A stretch of DNA of 64,000 nt from Chaenocephalus aceratus (GCA_023974075.1 JAMFTG010000670.1:61307-125306), one strand, 5' to 3'. Positions 46,343-59,273 are shown, numbered from the stretch's first letter. Made by a program: numbers and translations. The notes: generated by a model not told the origin, from the letters alone.

Positions 46343-48418
46343 TTTTAGTTCAGAAATCACAAAGTGGTGTTAATATATGGAGATTATACTGCTGAACAAA
46401 ACATGCAAGTATCATAAAGGTTTCTATCATCTTCTCTTCTGCAATAATCTGAAAGACAATCGTAAAAACCCATTTTCTTTTTGCTGGGGAAGACCTTGTG
46501 ATTCCAACTTCCGGGTCGATCTACAAAAATACGTAATTACTGCACCACTCTTTTGGTCATAGTTTTCAGCATTTTTAAGAGCACCAGAATGGACTCCTGT
46601 TCCTTTCTCACTGAGGTGGCACTACTTCTTCTATCTGGATACTTCAGTCCTGTTTGTTTGTGAGTCTGAGAGAGGAATCTTTCCTTTTGGCCCGGCGCTG
46701 CTCCTTCCCTCTGAGCAGCTGGGTCAAAGCACTCAGGCACAGTTTGGGGGAAGCCAGCACTGTCTGAATTGCAAAGAAAACAGAAAATCCACTTCAGGCT
46801 CGGTCCAAACTTTACGATAACACGTGATTAATCGGCTGGAATCTGCTGGCGCAATCAAATGTAGATTTAACCCCGCACCTCCATGTAATTACAAGTTAGG
46901 GACAGAGAATATGAAGGGTGCTTTCAGGGGAAATTGTTTCACTAAGAGTTTCTCCACGTGAACAAACAACTGAGAGGAAGTGTGTGCAGCACGTCTGGCC
47001 AGAAATTGTTGACCTGTTTTGTGTAGTGAATGAATGCTTGGTTTGTTGATTTGCTCATGGCAGTGTCTGTACTGAGAGACACATTCTGGGTTTGGTGTCT
47101 GAGTCTCACTCTGGAGGTGATGTCTCGACTTTAGGGCCAAGTGGATGTTCATACACATGTCCCCTCTTACCTGTGGTGATACCTGGAGGGGGCTCCTGGT
47201 CTTTAGGATTGTTCTTTAATCTGTATTAATAATATGTATGAAATTACTCTTCTTAGATTAATATAGTTTTTTTCAATCTTCTTATTATTCTTATATATTT
47301 AGAGGGACATGCTCACTTACTGTTAATAAGTTAGCGCAATTTCTTTGTTTCTTTATCATGTTTTGCTTGACATATTGCTATTTGTTTTATTGAAATGTAC
47401 CTCTGGACAGAGTAATATCTGTAACTGATATATATTTGGGGAGACTGTTGGTCTCCGTTGGTTAGTCCCCTGGAGTTCAACTTTCAGCTGACAGGTGTAT
47501 TTTCCCAACAAAGAACTTCCTTCCTGCAGATTTAATGAACATTTTTAAATCCAGAGCTTAAAGTCACCATGCTAATTAGTTGTTTTGATTATATCAACAT
47601 TGCCTCAGCAGGTGCAGCTTCAGGAATGGGATTTGTTTATTTGCTGCTGTGGTTAAACAAACATCAGACCACCAACATCCTGAGTTAAAAAATGAAATAA
47701 CAAGATGCTCCGGGGGGTTAATGATTATTTCAACGTCTTTCTTCTATTGTCCACGTCTCCATGAACTTAAAACTGTTTATTATATCTAAGTCTGTCATTT
47801 CTCTGCAATATGACATTTTCATCACGATTTCTCAACCTAATGAAGGCTTTCCAAAGGTTACCAATGAAATTTTTTTTTGTCAGAATGTTGTAAAAAATGT
47901 TGTTATCTAATTTGACATGTTTATCCATTTTACTGCACATTGTTCCAAGTCCAATTACCGAATGAAGTAATGGAGGAATTATGTGCTGTAACATCAAGCT
48001 ATTAACTCACTGTAACATATCGTATATCTTATATAATACTAATGTTTCTTGACTACAAAGAAAAATATGCCGTTTCCACCTGAAGCATTTCTCCCTCGAG
48101 CTTCCCCATCCGGTGATCAGTTGCCAAACAATGCATCGGTTTCAGTTAATGTAGCTTACGACAAAAACTAAACTAAAATACTTCTGCAGCAAGCAACTTT
48201 CTCTCTTTCCTTTCTTCCATCGTCTTTGGCGTCTGCCCTCTGAAAGACTCCAGATAAGACCCACCCTCTTGGTGTCCAGCAACCAATCAATAAGACGGAT
48301 CACATTCCTACCATAACTAAGATAGATACAGATATTTTATTCCTGAACCCTCATTCCCTGCAGCCTGACCTGATCTATCCTGCAGAGAAAGATCTTTCAT
48401 GCTGTGCTTCATAAATAC
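46343..48418. other. Intronic, nothing recognised
   Basis: No supported exon or bounded repeat. Confidence 0.35.
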
Positions 48419-48610
48419 TAGGGTTGCCAGAAACTGACCATGATCAAAATCGATTATTCGGCAGCCCTGGCGAATAATAATCGATTATTCGACCGAAAAA
48501 AAAAATACATAAATAATATAAAAAAAAAAAAAATCGATTTTAAAAAATAATATTCGATTATGGAGACTGTAGCGAATATTCGAATAATCGAATAATCGCT
48601 GGCATCCCTA
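48419..48610. mobile_element. 192-bp hAT MITE
   Basis: Ends TAGGGTTGCCAG and CTGGCATCCCTA, flanked by the perfect 8-bp duplication ataaatac (48411-48418 and 48611-48618). The interior is rich in ATCGATTATTCG motifs in both orientations. Confidence 0.9.
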
Positions 48611-49896
48611 ATAAATACATGGTTTCTGTTTCACCTCCAAAGTAGATCAACATATGTCCAGTAGCATTGAATGTACGCAGTTAGAAACACAAATCACCTC
48701 CGAAACTGCGAGGAGATCTGCTGCTTTTCCTCAACCTGTTTAATGGAGAGGTTGAAGGCAATCAGTTAGACACCTTACAGCTTACATTACACAAATATTT
48801 AACATCAACACCGCCAAGGGAAGTTTTGGACCTCACAAGATTAGATGTATTGCCGTCAACAAGATATGCAAGATTTTGTTTAAAATGAAAGTAAAACAAA
48901 TTTCAGATAACATTGAGCTCTACCGTCTCAGTTGATGGTTTTATTTATTTTTTATTTCCTATTTGAAAGAAATGTTACACATCAGGAGTTCTTCAAAACC
49001 ATCAGTAAGCGCAACACCTTTACCCTTTTTAATATTTGTAATTTTACCGTTTATATCCAACAATACGAGGTGTAAAATACTACGTGTGGATTAATCAAAT
49101 ACCTAACTTTTTGACTTTCAAAAAAGTGCAAAGATCTCTGGTTCCAGATTTGTATCTTATGGTTTCTTTATTGTTTATATGTGTTTGTATGTTTATTCCA
49201 TTGGGTGTTCTGTCTCTTGATTGGAAAAAACAAAACATTGAAGATTTCACGTTGTGATTTAGGAACATTTGATTGGCATTTTTCACAATTTTCTGACCGT
49301 TTTCCAATTAATCAAGATAATAGCTTGTAGACCTGGGTATAAGGGCGAAAGACTGAACATGATTATTATCAAAGATGCTTGTTTTATTTCTAACATAATT
49401 GTCAACAATATTCTAGAAAGTCGTTACACATTGTTCTCCCTTTTCCGTTGGCCTCTTTGAACAGTTTACGTTTTACATACACACTTCTTTTCTGACAACA
49501 CTAGTTTAATATCTCAATTTCTTCTGAGCTTTTAGTCCTCAGGTCTTTCTGGAGTCATACTATAGATTTTGTGTTCAGGTTTTGTGTTTATGAAACAGAG
49601 AAAAATAAGTAGTAAGCGTGAGAATGAATAGCTGCCAAGAAACACAAAAATAAAACAACATTACTCCAGTTCAAAGAAATCTACTATGCTCAAATCAGGA
49701 CCCTTGTTCAGTGTTTCTGGGAGACGTTTTCGGGGCCTCGAGCCAGACTTTGAGTCACGACACATTAGAAGACAAATAGCTGAGAGGAGGAAACGGAGAG
49801 CGAGACTGTAAGTGAGATTTATCCTCAGTTCAAAAGGTCACCAAATTAGTTAGCAGAGCAGACAGACCGTTATCAGCTGCACAAAACACTCCTCCT

Positions 49897-49977
<81 letters not shown>

Positions 49978-50400
49978 AGACGCAGGGAATGAGACAGTGA
50001 GTGGTGGTTCATTTTATTTTATAATCCCAGTTTAAAGACTCGTCCATCACCATGCAGCTGTGAGGTGCATTGTGGGAGATTTCAGTTGCCATAGAAGTTG
50101 ACAAGCTGAGGGTAAAGGGAGGACGGACTGATAGAGGGGGAGAGGAGATGAAGAAGACACTGAGGAGAGAATCTGCACACAGAGCATGGATGTAAAGAAA
50201 GTAGAGTAGTGAAGGTGTTTAAAGATGGTGGTGAGATAACAGATGAAATGGGAGGAGGTGTGAGTAGTGGAAGGGAGGATGGAGGGGGAGTAAAAGAGGG
50301 GGAGATTCCCAGTGACTTGTGGCAGAGTGCCAGGCTGAAAACCATGCAGAGCTTCTTGGAAAAACGTCTGTAGTTCTTTCTCATTCTCCTCTCTCTCTCA

Positions 50401-50452
<52 letters not shown>

Positions 50453-51009
50453 GCATGAGGCCAAGCACCACAGCCACCAAGAGGCTCAAACATTCCCTTT
50501 GTATCGTCTCTAAAACAAGTGAATTCTTCCTCCTCCCTCGGCTCTTTGGGGACAGCAGGTAGTGAAAACTGATTGTGTGACTTTTTTAACATATATTTGA
50601 GGAAGTATTTTCTTTAAATACTATAATAGTTTGACCATGAAGAAGACAAACAGCACGGAGAAGACATGAGACTAAAGTCCGGATTCAAACAATAATATGA
50701 GTCCTTATGAAAGGCTTGTGATGGACCACCAGACGAGCTTATCTGTTAAATCATTTCTGCACCGAGCGATAACATGTATGTGTATGGACGCAAATTCGCC
50801 TCGGCTGGCACGGATAAAGCAGAGCTTCCTGATTTGCTTGATCGAGAGTTATTTTAATCAGCAGGGACAATCTCAGACTGTCGTCACTGACCAAAAAACC
50901 AAAACATAGCATCAGTCATTGGCAACGGCACACAGAGCTAACAATCATTGTTTATAAGTATGAACCACAGAATGTCTATGGCATGAGTTTGCTACTTTAT
51001 GTCTGTGTG
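48611..51009. other. Intronic with (GT)n and (CA)n
   Basis: A (GT)39 tract lies at 49899-49976 and a (CA)24 tract at 50403-50450. Purine/pyrimidine-biased frames around them are artefacts. No gene is supported. Confidence 0.4.
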
Positions 51010-51013
51010 ATGT

Positions 51014-51100
51014 CGGGGTGTAACGGTTCACAGAATTCACAGTTCGGTACGGGTTCGGTACAACAAGAAGAAGAAAAAAGAATGCATAATTCCAGGTTTG
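51014..51100. repeat. hAT end fragment
   Basis: ggggtgtaacggttcacag and the following cagttcggtacgggttcggt resemble the left end of a common fish hAT element. No right end was found. Confidence 0.4.
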
Positions 51101-51272
51101 TTGTTATTTATTTTTGAACAGTAGTGCAGGTTTCAGTTTAAAAATAAGGAACTCTAGCATTTTGAATAATTAACTTTATTACACAGTTAAAAACAAACCA
51201 CAAACAGCACCACACACACTGAGATGGCCAGATTAGAAGAAAGTGTTTCAAGAGCGCATAGCCGTTGAAATA

Positions 51273-51848
51273 TACACTGAACAAAAATATAAACGATTAC
51301 AATTGGGGGGGTCTGGGGGGTCCGAAGACCAGGCAGTATCTGGTGTGAGAGGGGTAGGGGTAGGGTAATGTTGTGAATTGAGTGGCCCATGGTGGTGGTG
51401 GGGTTATGGTATGGGCAGGCGTATGTTATGGACGACAAACACAGGTGACTCGATTCACAACATTACCCTACCCTACCCCTCACACCAGATACTGCCCTAC
51501 CCTACCCTCACACCAGATACTGCCTGGTTTCCGGACCCCCCCAGACCCCCCCAATAAAGCAAAACTGCACGTTTCAGAGTGGCCTTCTATTGTGGCCAGC
51601 CTAAGGCACACCTGTGCAATAATCACGCTGTCTAATCAGCATCTTGATATGCCACGCCTGAGAGGTGGGATGGATTATCTCGGCAAAGGAGAAGTGCTCA
51701 CCATCACACATTCTTTCAGATTTGTGAACAATATTTGAGAGAAATGGTTATTTTGTGTATAAAAAAAATGTTTTAGATCTTTGAGTTCATCTCATGAAAA
51801 ACGGGAGCAAAAACAAAAGTGTTGCTTTTATATTTTTGTTCAGTTTAT
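51273..51848 (+). mobile_element. Rearranged Tc1-like transposon relic
   Basis: Ends cactgaacaaaaatataaac and tttatatttttgttcag are typical Tc1-like inverted repeats in fish. A transposase scrap, VAHGGGGVMVWAGVCYG, survives at about 51380-51430; it matches the conserved Tc1 segment before the second catalytic Asp/Glu region. The middle holds an inverted duplication (arms about 51302-51378 and 51452-51556) with ACCCT-rich tandem bits. Most of the transposase is gone. Confidence 0.8.
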
Positions 51849-51890
51849 ATGCCAATAGCTTCCGTTATTTATTTTGGTCTCTCGGTAAAT

Positions 51891-52909
51891 CCATCCATCC
51901 ATCATCTTCTCCCGCTTATCCGTGGTCGGGTCTCGGGGGTAGCAGTTCCAGCAGAGAGCCCCAAGCTTTCCTTTCCCTGGCGACATCAACCAGCTCTGAC
52001 TGGGGGTCCCAAGGCACTCCCAGGCCAGCGAAGAGATATAATCCCTCCACCTGGTCCTAGGTCTACCCCTTGGTCTCTTCCCAGCTGGACGTGCCTGGAA
52101 CACCTCCCTAGGGAGGCGCCCAGGTGGCATCCTAACTAGGTGCCCGAACCACCTCAACTGGCTCCTTTCGACGCGAAGGAGGAGCGGCTTAACTCCGAGT
52201 CCCTCCCTGATGACCGAACTTCTCACCTTATCTCTAAGGGAGACGCCAGCCACCCGGCGGAGGAAACCCATCTCGGCCGCTTGTATCCGCGATCTCGTTC
52301 TTTGGTCATGACCCATCCTTCATGACCATAGGTGAGGGTAGGAACGGACATGGCCCGGTAGACAGAGAGCTCTGCCTTCTGGCTCAGCTCCCTTCTCGTC
52401 ACAACGGTGCGGTAAAGCGACTGCAGTACCGCTCCCGCTGCTCCGATTCTCCGGCCCATCTCACGCTCCATTGTTCCCTCACTCGAGAACAAGACCCCGA
52501 GATACTTGAACTCCTTCCCTTGGGGTAAGGACTCATTCCCTACTCGGAGTGGACAGTCCATCGGTTTCCTGCTGAGAACCATGGCCTCAGATCTGGAGGT
52601 GCTGATCCTCATCCCAGCCGCTTCACACTCGGTGGTGAACCGATCCAGTGAGTGCTGAAGGTCGCAGACCGATGAAGCCATCAGAACCACATCATCTGCA
52701 AAAAGCAGTGGTGCAATCCTTAGTCCACCGAACTGCAGACCCCCCCCCCCCCACGACTACGCCTCGAAATCCGATCCATGTATATTACAAACAGGATTGG
52801 TGACAAAGCGCAGCCCTGGCGGAGGCCAACCCTCACCGGAAATGGGTCCGACTTCCTGCCGAGGACCCGGACACAGCTCTCGCTTTGGGAGTACAGAGAT
52901 AAATCATCA
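51891..52909 (-). mobile_element. 5'-truncated Rex3/RTE-like LINE, frameshifted
   Basis: The minus strand encodes reverse-transcriptase motifs GLRQGCALSPILFVIYMD, then FADD (catalytic), and the C-terminal KEFKYLGVLFSSEGTMERE, SFLRR-like and GRPRTRWRDYISSLAWE segments. They lie in three frames. One shift coincides with a C14 run at about 52740-52753. The 3' end is (GGAT)n. A 12-bp duplication, tctcggtaaatc, at 51880-51891 and 52910-52921 marks the insertion. It cannot encode an active enzyme. Confidence 0.88.
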
Positions 52910-52921
52910 TCTCGGTAAATC

Positions 52922-54710
52922 ATTACCTGTAAATCTGGCTCTCAATCTCAATGCCGCAAAATCGGAAGTCATGAAAGTGGTGAGATTGAAAAGAGCTAAA
53001 CAAAGTCTCTCTGCCTCTCTCCATCACTCGTTCCTTTCCAAACAGGAACATCTTTCAGCCGTCACTTTTTCTTCTTGTTCTACCAAAATAATGTCAGCCC
53101 TGCTGTCCATCATCCCGTCAGAGGCTCCATCATCGAGCACAGCTCCTCCAGCGCCATCTGTTAAAACACGCTGACATTAACACTTCATAAAACACAAGCT
53201 TTATTTGTTGTTATAGTAAAAAGATAAGATCGTAAAGTTACAGACTGTATCTGTAGACGTTCTGTTTTGTACAGTGAGTGAAAAAAGACGTTCATTTATT
53301 TATCCTGCATCCATCACAGCCGCTTCTCAAATGTCATTCAGGGCTAGATTACATTTGTAATCCAATGAAACCACTTCTGTGTTTGCATTCTTTTACTGGT
53401 TTTGAATTGTTCTTTTCTATTCACGCTTATTGAACCAGACACTCACAGCAGGTCAGGTTAACAGCGTTGAACTGTACAAATAATTCTCAAAAAATGTAAA
53501 TACCAACCAGCCGTAACTCGTCCTGCTGTGTGTTTGGACGGGTCTGTCATTCTTACACACTTCCTCTATCTTTAATACTCTCTCTGTCCGTCAGGTTGAT
53601 GGAAAAACACGTCCATGTCTTTAAAGAAAATGTGAAGTTGTTGGTTTGTTGGAAAACAGAATGCAAATCGATGGAAAGACAATCGTAAATCTGGTCTTTA
53701 AAAAAAGGAAATGCAATCCGGTTCCACTTGGAGAACTCTGTTCAGAAACTTTGGTTTCCTTAAAAATTGAAAAGAAATGTGTACAATGATTTGTCCCTGA
53801 CTTTACCCAGGTATTTAAGCATTAGTATGTATAACAAGATGTACAAATATGCAGTTATTCACCTTCTCATACAAACAACTAGGGACAGTAAATTGGAAGA
53901 ACACACACTGCTACACTTAAGAACATGCGTTCAAGTGCAATTCCACTTTTAGCATTAAATAAATGTGCACTAAGTCTGTGTTGACTTAGCCCATCTGGTT
54001 CTGATTGTGGTGAAATGATTGAGATGTTTGTCGTGGCCTGCCAGTGTAACTAAGACACACACACACACACACTTACACACATGCATTGAAAATAGTGACA
54101 TTTGCTGACATACACTCACTTACTCATTCATTTACCCTCTCACACACACACAGAGAGCTTTGACCCTTTAATGTATTGATAATGTTGAGATTTAACACAC
54201 AACAGATGGTCAGAGTCATTCGACCGTAATATGCAGTTTAGTGAGACAGCAGATGGATATATAAATCCTCTTACTTGCTTGTTCTGGAGCTTTAAGGGCC
54301 GTACACATTACCATTTGCGACTTCAAATCAATTGTTGTTCATTTAAATAAGCTGAAGGCATGCTCAAACACAATTGCTGCATCCTGAGTAAAACATAGTT
54401 CAACTCCTGGCAGGCAGCATCTCATGATATTTGATGACAACCATTCACAGCCCTGTAGATATCTTTGTTTCTTAAGTCATTTTCCACATATGGTAGTTGA
54501 TCATTTGAGTGCAGAGCAGACGTTACCAGAGCTTAAGATCTGTTTGTGTTCCCCTTTATTCATTTTACGAGAATATTATGTACCATACGTAAACGTTTAC
54601 TTGGACAACTAATTGGCCGATGGAAGTTGCAGTTACATCCACAAATAAACATCAATAATGCAACCATTTTGATCTTTTGGTTCTTTTCCATAAAATATTG
54701 GACATAATCG
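52922..54710. other. Intronic, nothing recognised
   Basis: A short (CA)n lies at 54055-54071. An open frame across 52797-53174 combines Rex3 antisense and flank, and has no domain. Confidence 0.4.
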
Positions 54711-54920
54711 AAGGCAAGGCAAGGCAAGGCAAGGCAAGGCAAGGCAAGGCAAGGCAAGGCAAGGCAAGGCAAGGCAAGGCAAGGCAAGGCAAGGCAAGGC
54801 AAGGCAAGGCAAGGCAAGGCAAGGCAAGGCAAGGCAAGGCAAGGCAAGGCAAGGCAAGGCAAGGCAAGGCAAGGCAAGGCAAGGCAAGGCAAGGCAAGGC
54901 AAGGCAAGGCAAGGCAAGGC
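54711..54920. repeat. (AAGGC)42 pentanucleotide array
   Basis: 210 bases of perfect AAGGC (GCCTT on the other strand), directly joined to the 3' end of an inverted L2-like LINE. Related LINE ends at 41.2 and 44.7 kb carry only two or three GCCTT units. Open frames (LALPC, QGKAR) are artefacts. Confidence 0.97.
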
Positions 54921-55160
54921 AAGTTTATTTATATAGCACTTTTCGACGCAGGGTAATTCAAAGTGCTTTACAAAAAAGAAATGAAAGACATTAAGCATTA
55001 AAAAAGAAAAAGCTAATAAAATAAACATTAAGGAAAAATACATGGATAAAAGTTACAGTGCAGTCTAAAATATGAATAGTTCAATTAAACATTACAAGAA
55101 AAAGTACATGGATAAAAGTTACAGTGCTAATAAAATAAACATTAAGGAAAAATACATGTT
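54921..55160 (-). mobile_element. L2-like LINE 3' UTR, truncated
   Basis: The reverse of the 44.5-44.7 kb 3' UTR: aagtttatttatatagcact, then aaagtgctttac and repeated acatggataaaagttacagt. No ORF2 sequence is left. Confidence 0.8.
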
Positions 55161-55987
55161 CATTTTTATTTTACAGTAGTTGTTGTGTGTGTTAAGGACA
55201 TCAGCATCATGGCAATTCAAACTGTCAGCCCTGCGGAAATCTCCATCTCTACCAATGATGGCGCCAATGTAAAACAAAATATCCATTTGAACACATGTGG
55301 ACTTAAAAGCTAATTGCTTTAAAGTTGTGTTTTCTTTTGGAGGGGGTGTATTTTTACACATGATTAGCATCCTCTTTTCTGACTTTAGATTGAGCGAGAA
55401 CATGTTGTGTGTGTGTGTGTGTGTGTGCATGTGCGCGCACGTGTGTGTGTAACAGAGATGACTTGATTCAATCCTCATCTCCTGAGCTGGCTTCATTGTT
55501 TTGGGAACAGCTCTGTTTGTGTTTGGCCGCTCTGATGCAGAGTGCTCTCAGATGCTGCCGTCCTGTGGGAACTCAACTCTGAATAACTAGAATAGAATTA
55601 CTAACTTGGGTCCTCTCCTCTCATTTCCCACTCCTACCTCTTTCACAAATAAAGCTTTCGCATAATAGTGACTAAGAGTTCTTAAAGGAGAGAAAGTGAA
55701 AGTTAGAAGTGCATCTGTTTTTGCTCTACTCTCCATATGAGCTGGAAATAAACCCTGAACCTACTGCTTAAATAGATGCAGAAATGTATGTTCTTATAAA
55801 GATAATAACAAATGTTTTCTCTTGTTGTGTCCAATACAAATACAGTCACCGTAGTTTTCGCTTTGTATATACAGTCTCTTCATCACTCTTTAAATTGATC
55901 TGGCTTCCTTTCTGTGGTCTTCTTTATTACTTTCACGGAAATAAAACCCCAAGAAATAGTCACTCCAGCTCTCACCGGTCAATGCAC
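55161..55987. other. Intronic, nothing recognised
   Basis: A degenerate GT tract lies at about 55405-55450. No gene. Confidence 0.4.
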
Positions 55988-55988
55988 T

Positions 55989-56075
55989 AGGGCTGTACCC
56001 GAATATCCGAATATTCGTTCGTTGGGGTACTATTCGGATTTCGATATTCGGATATACGTTTTTTTTTTATTGAAT
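55989..56075. mobile_element. hAT end fragment (TAGGGCTGTACCCGAATATC)
   Basis: A left hAT-type end with ATATTCG-rich subterminal sequence. The right end is missing or eroded. Confidence 0.5.
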
Positions 56076-56202
56076 TGATTGAAATCTCCAATATCAACGT
56101 AAGAGCTTGTGCCTCTTCGGGGGGTGCTAACACTTAACCATACACTTTATGGTTACCTTCTCCTTCTTTATGTAGATATGACTTTTCTCCGTTAATCTCC
56201 AT

Positions 56203-56502
56203 TAGGGCTGCACGATTTTGGGGAAAAACGTAATTGCGATTTTTCTGACAAATATTGCGATTTGCGATATTTCTTTTTAAGCGACCCAACAGAAGTTTAT
56301 TGTAAAATGCGGCCATATCTCTGGCTTGGAAGGTCGCATCAACGTGCTCCCGTCTCTACAGCACTTCTGATTGGTGTGAATGACTGACACACAAGAAGAA
56401 AAAAAATAATAATGTAAAAAAGAAAAAAATGTTAAAAAAAATCGCAGGCTTTGCAATTTGATAATCGCATCATTTCAAATCGCGATTAATCGTTCAGCCC
56501 TA
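56203..56502. mobile_element. 300-bp hAT MITE
   Basis: Ends TAGGGCTGCACGATT and AATCGTTCAGCCCTA with the perfect 8-bp duplication atctccat (56195-56202 and 56503-56510). Subterminal ATTGCGAT motifs appear in both orientations. Confidence 0.9.
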
Positions 56503-56744
56503 ATCTCCATCACGTTGTTTCCATAGCAACAACAATTTCCTGTCAACAGCACTAACTCTCCCAGTCGATCGCGAGATGTGTCTAAAAATAGAACAACAAT
56601 ATTCTGTTTTATCGTTAATGTCCTATAACATAATCTTCCTGTGCCAGGATAATGCACTTGAACGCATCAAAGCTTTGTGATTGGCCGGCGTGACCCCATG
56701 TGTCGGGGCGTGGCTGGTGGGCAGTGCACTAGTTCGCTAACGTT

Positions 56745-57000
56745 GTCCATGTCAACCATTTTCAACACCAGGAGTGACAGTCCGCACACACACAAGAAGC
56801 AACACATATATAATGTTCACTCCGAGTGGGAGGATGATTATTTTTGTATCTATTCCAATTCAAAGTCCATCTGTCTCATCTGCAATGCGAGCGAGGCTTT
56901 ATCGAAGAAGGGTAATTTAGGAGCGGCATTTCAAAACAGTGCACAAACGCTACGAGACGGAATTCCCTCCTGATTCTGCCCTACGCTCCAAAAGGGGAGG
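56745..57000 (+). pseudogene. BED-type hAT transposase N-terminal relic
   Basis: The frame gives VHSEWEDDYFCIYSNSKSIC then LICNASEALSKKGN (Cys-x2-Cys). After a one-base insertion near 56920 the next frame gives ERHFKTVHKRYETEFPPDSA (His...His). Together these are a BED-like zinc finger of hAT transposases and GTF2IRD2/ZBED-like proteins. No catalytic region follows. Confidence 0.65.
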
Positions 57001-57125
57001 GGCCTGAAAGGACAGCTAAAGGGGAGGGGCCTGAGAGGACAGCTAAATGCACAGCAGTCCATTTCACCAGGCCCAACAAAAGAGCAAGGCTGCTACCAGA
57101 GCATCTTATCGTGTCAGTCCATGGG

Positions 57126-58216
57126 AGCCTGCCTGCAGACCTCCACTCTCAGGACACCTCCACTGTCAGTACAGGAAGTGACGATTCTGACGCGTTTCTT
57201 TCCCGCCCACCGAAGGACTCGTTTGATGGAAGTTTTCAAATCACAATGGAGACTCATCACGGAGGTGATGAGTCCGACCACCGTGCACTTTGGGTCGGCC
57301 TTGGTCAAGCCCTTTTGACCCCCCCCAGCCTGGTTCTCGTAAAAGTTTTTCGCTCACATGACACCATGGAGGAATGTAACGGGAGTTGACACGGGACTCT
57401 GCCCTCCTCACGAGTGCCTATTTTCGGACACTTTTTTTCACTTTTGCCCGGTTTTTTTTTTATTTTTTTGGCTCTTTCACCCGGTTTCATTGCCCGGTCT
57501 CGGGTGTCCCCCCACGGCCTGTGTCCAGCCCCCCCCCCCCACCACTCATCCATATATTAACGGATTTTGACAATTTGTGTTGCATTTTTCTCCTCTCCTC
57601 TCACTGATCGAATGGCAAAACGCGACCCACTGTCGGAGGGCCTCCGCGCCGGCCGATATGAAGCGTGACCAAGACGCACCGTCCAGGGGTCCCACGGGTC
57701 CCACGGGTCCCACGGGTCCCGCAGCGGGGTGGAGGTTCCCAGCTGGAACCTCTCCAGCTCCGCCGCGGTGCACCCAGCAAACACGGTTGTTTCTTGAACC
57801 TTCCACTGTTGTCTAGTAGCGGGTGTAACTAAAATACAAGATGTCGTATTTATATATATAAATAAATATATATATCTATATATAGATAATAAGTGTCAGT
57901 GCTATTTTATGTTGTATTAGCGTGCATTTCCTGTTCGGAAAGTGGCGCTGCGGCTGTACTGATAGTAACTACAATAAAAGGTGTCCGTATATATCTATAT
58001 ATATATAGATATAGATATATACATATGTATATAATAAGTGTCACGATCATAGGTCACAATCCGTCACGATCCGATTTTATTTTGTATTTGCGTGCATTTC
58101 CTGTTTGGAAAGTGGCACTGTACTCATAGTGGTGATTTTATTTTGGAATTCTTAGCGTGCACTTCCTGTCCTGACAGTGGAGGTGTCCTGAGAGTGGAGG
58201 TCTGCAGGCAGACCCC
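57126..58216. repeat. Possible TIR element with ~55-bp inverted ends
   Basis: gcctgcagacctccactctc onward at about 57131-57182 reappears inverted at about 58158-58211. Between them lie a gggtcccac x4 tract (57688-57722), TA-rich palindromic runs and three imperfect copies of gcatttcctgttcggaaagtgg. No transposase or target duplication was identified. Confidence 0.4.
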
Positions 58217-58770
58217 TCTCCGTCAGTCACGTTCTTGCGTAACACATGAAGTCTTTCAAAGACGGCGAAGTTGTGAAAGAAGCATTCCTGGAGGATGCAT
58301 AATAAAAATAACAGTAGCATTTCAACAGGTTTTTGATATGATAAAAACTCAAGTTAGATACCGTTATTAATCAGCTGTAAGTTTGAGTTTGTTTGAACTT
58401 ATTCATTATAATTATTGTACAAAATGGTATAAGAATGCAAACTTAAATTAATTATAGTCTATTATCAATTCAGGTTAAGAAACTAGTGTTGCTTGCATCC
58501 TATTTTAAAGGCATTTCTTTTTATAATCTACTAAAATGCAACAAAAAAAGAGTTTGATTCTATTAATGTTGTCTCTTTTATTGCACGTTGGCAGCAGATT
58601 CCTGAGTAGCTTCAGATCTGAGTTGTCTTATTAGGAAGCCTAATTTATACTTTTGTAGCAACACTATTTTTATATAATGGCAAAGAAAGGGTTCAGCGTC
58701 TTTTCTTTTTTCCCTGTGTCACATGTGGCAGCACTGTTCAATGCTTCTTAAAAACATTTCCCACTGTAGA

Positions 58771-59036
58771 CGTGACTTCACTATTATTTAACAACTCTTT
58801 TTATTGGGTTCTTTTATTTGGGGTTAAGTACGTCGTCAGAATAAGTGAGAAGTTAATTTAATTTCTGTTAGACAGCTATCATACTGAATAAATATTGACT
58901 GTGAATGTATGCAAAAATGTATGGCATATGGCTGTCTAACAGAAGTTAAATTAACTTCTCAATTATTCTGACAATGTACTTAACCCCAAATAAAATAACC
59001 CAATAAAAAGAGTTGTTAGATAATAGTGAAGTCACG
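58771..59036. repeat. Large hairpin with ~109-bp arms
   Basis: The left arm (about 58771-58879, cgtgacttcactattattta onward) pairs with the right arm (about 58928-59036) at high identity, around a loop of about 48 bases. The whole unit is non-coding and AT-rich. Confidence 0.88.
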
Positions 59037-59273
59037 TTGTAATAACAATAACTCATCTCTCTCTCGTTTTATTTTTGGGCTTTGCTAAAAGCCATTGTGT
59101 CAAGTGTCCATCTTGGGTTGCCGTCCGGAGTTGTCCAATATGGCGGACCATCTCGCACATGCGCAGTACCGATCGGCATAGGGGGAGCTGCCAAAGTGGG
59201 GAGGAGGCCGCTTAAAAAAAAAAAGGCGGTCAGCGATACGAGCCGCATAGGCCTACATTGTTTGTTAAAGGCG

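Noticed and set aside
51840..52690. Active reverse transcriptase gene
   Set aside because: The Rex3-like sequence is 5' truncated and split into three frames, one at a C14 run.
54560..55043. Long LALPC or QGKAR repeat proteins
   Set aside because: They arise from the AAGGC array, whose unit length keeps frames open; no coding evidence.
57577..57816. Collagen-like GPT repeat protein
   Set aside because: A short gggtcccac repeat gives GPT by chance; no Gly-X-Y extension or exon structure.
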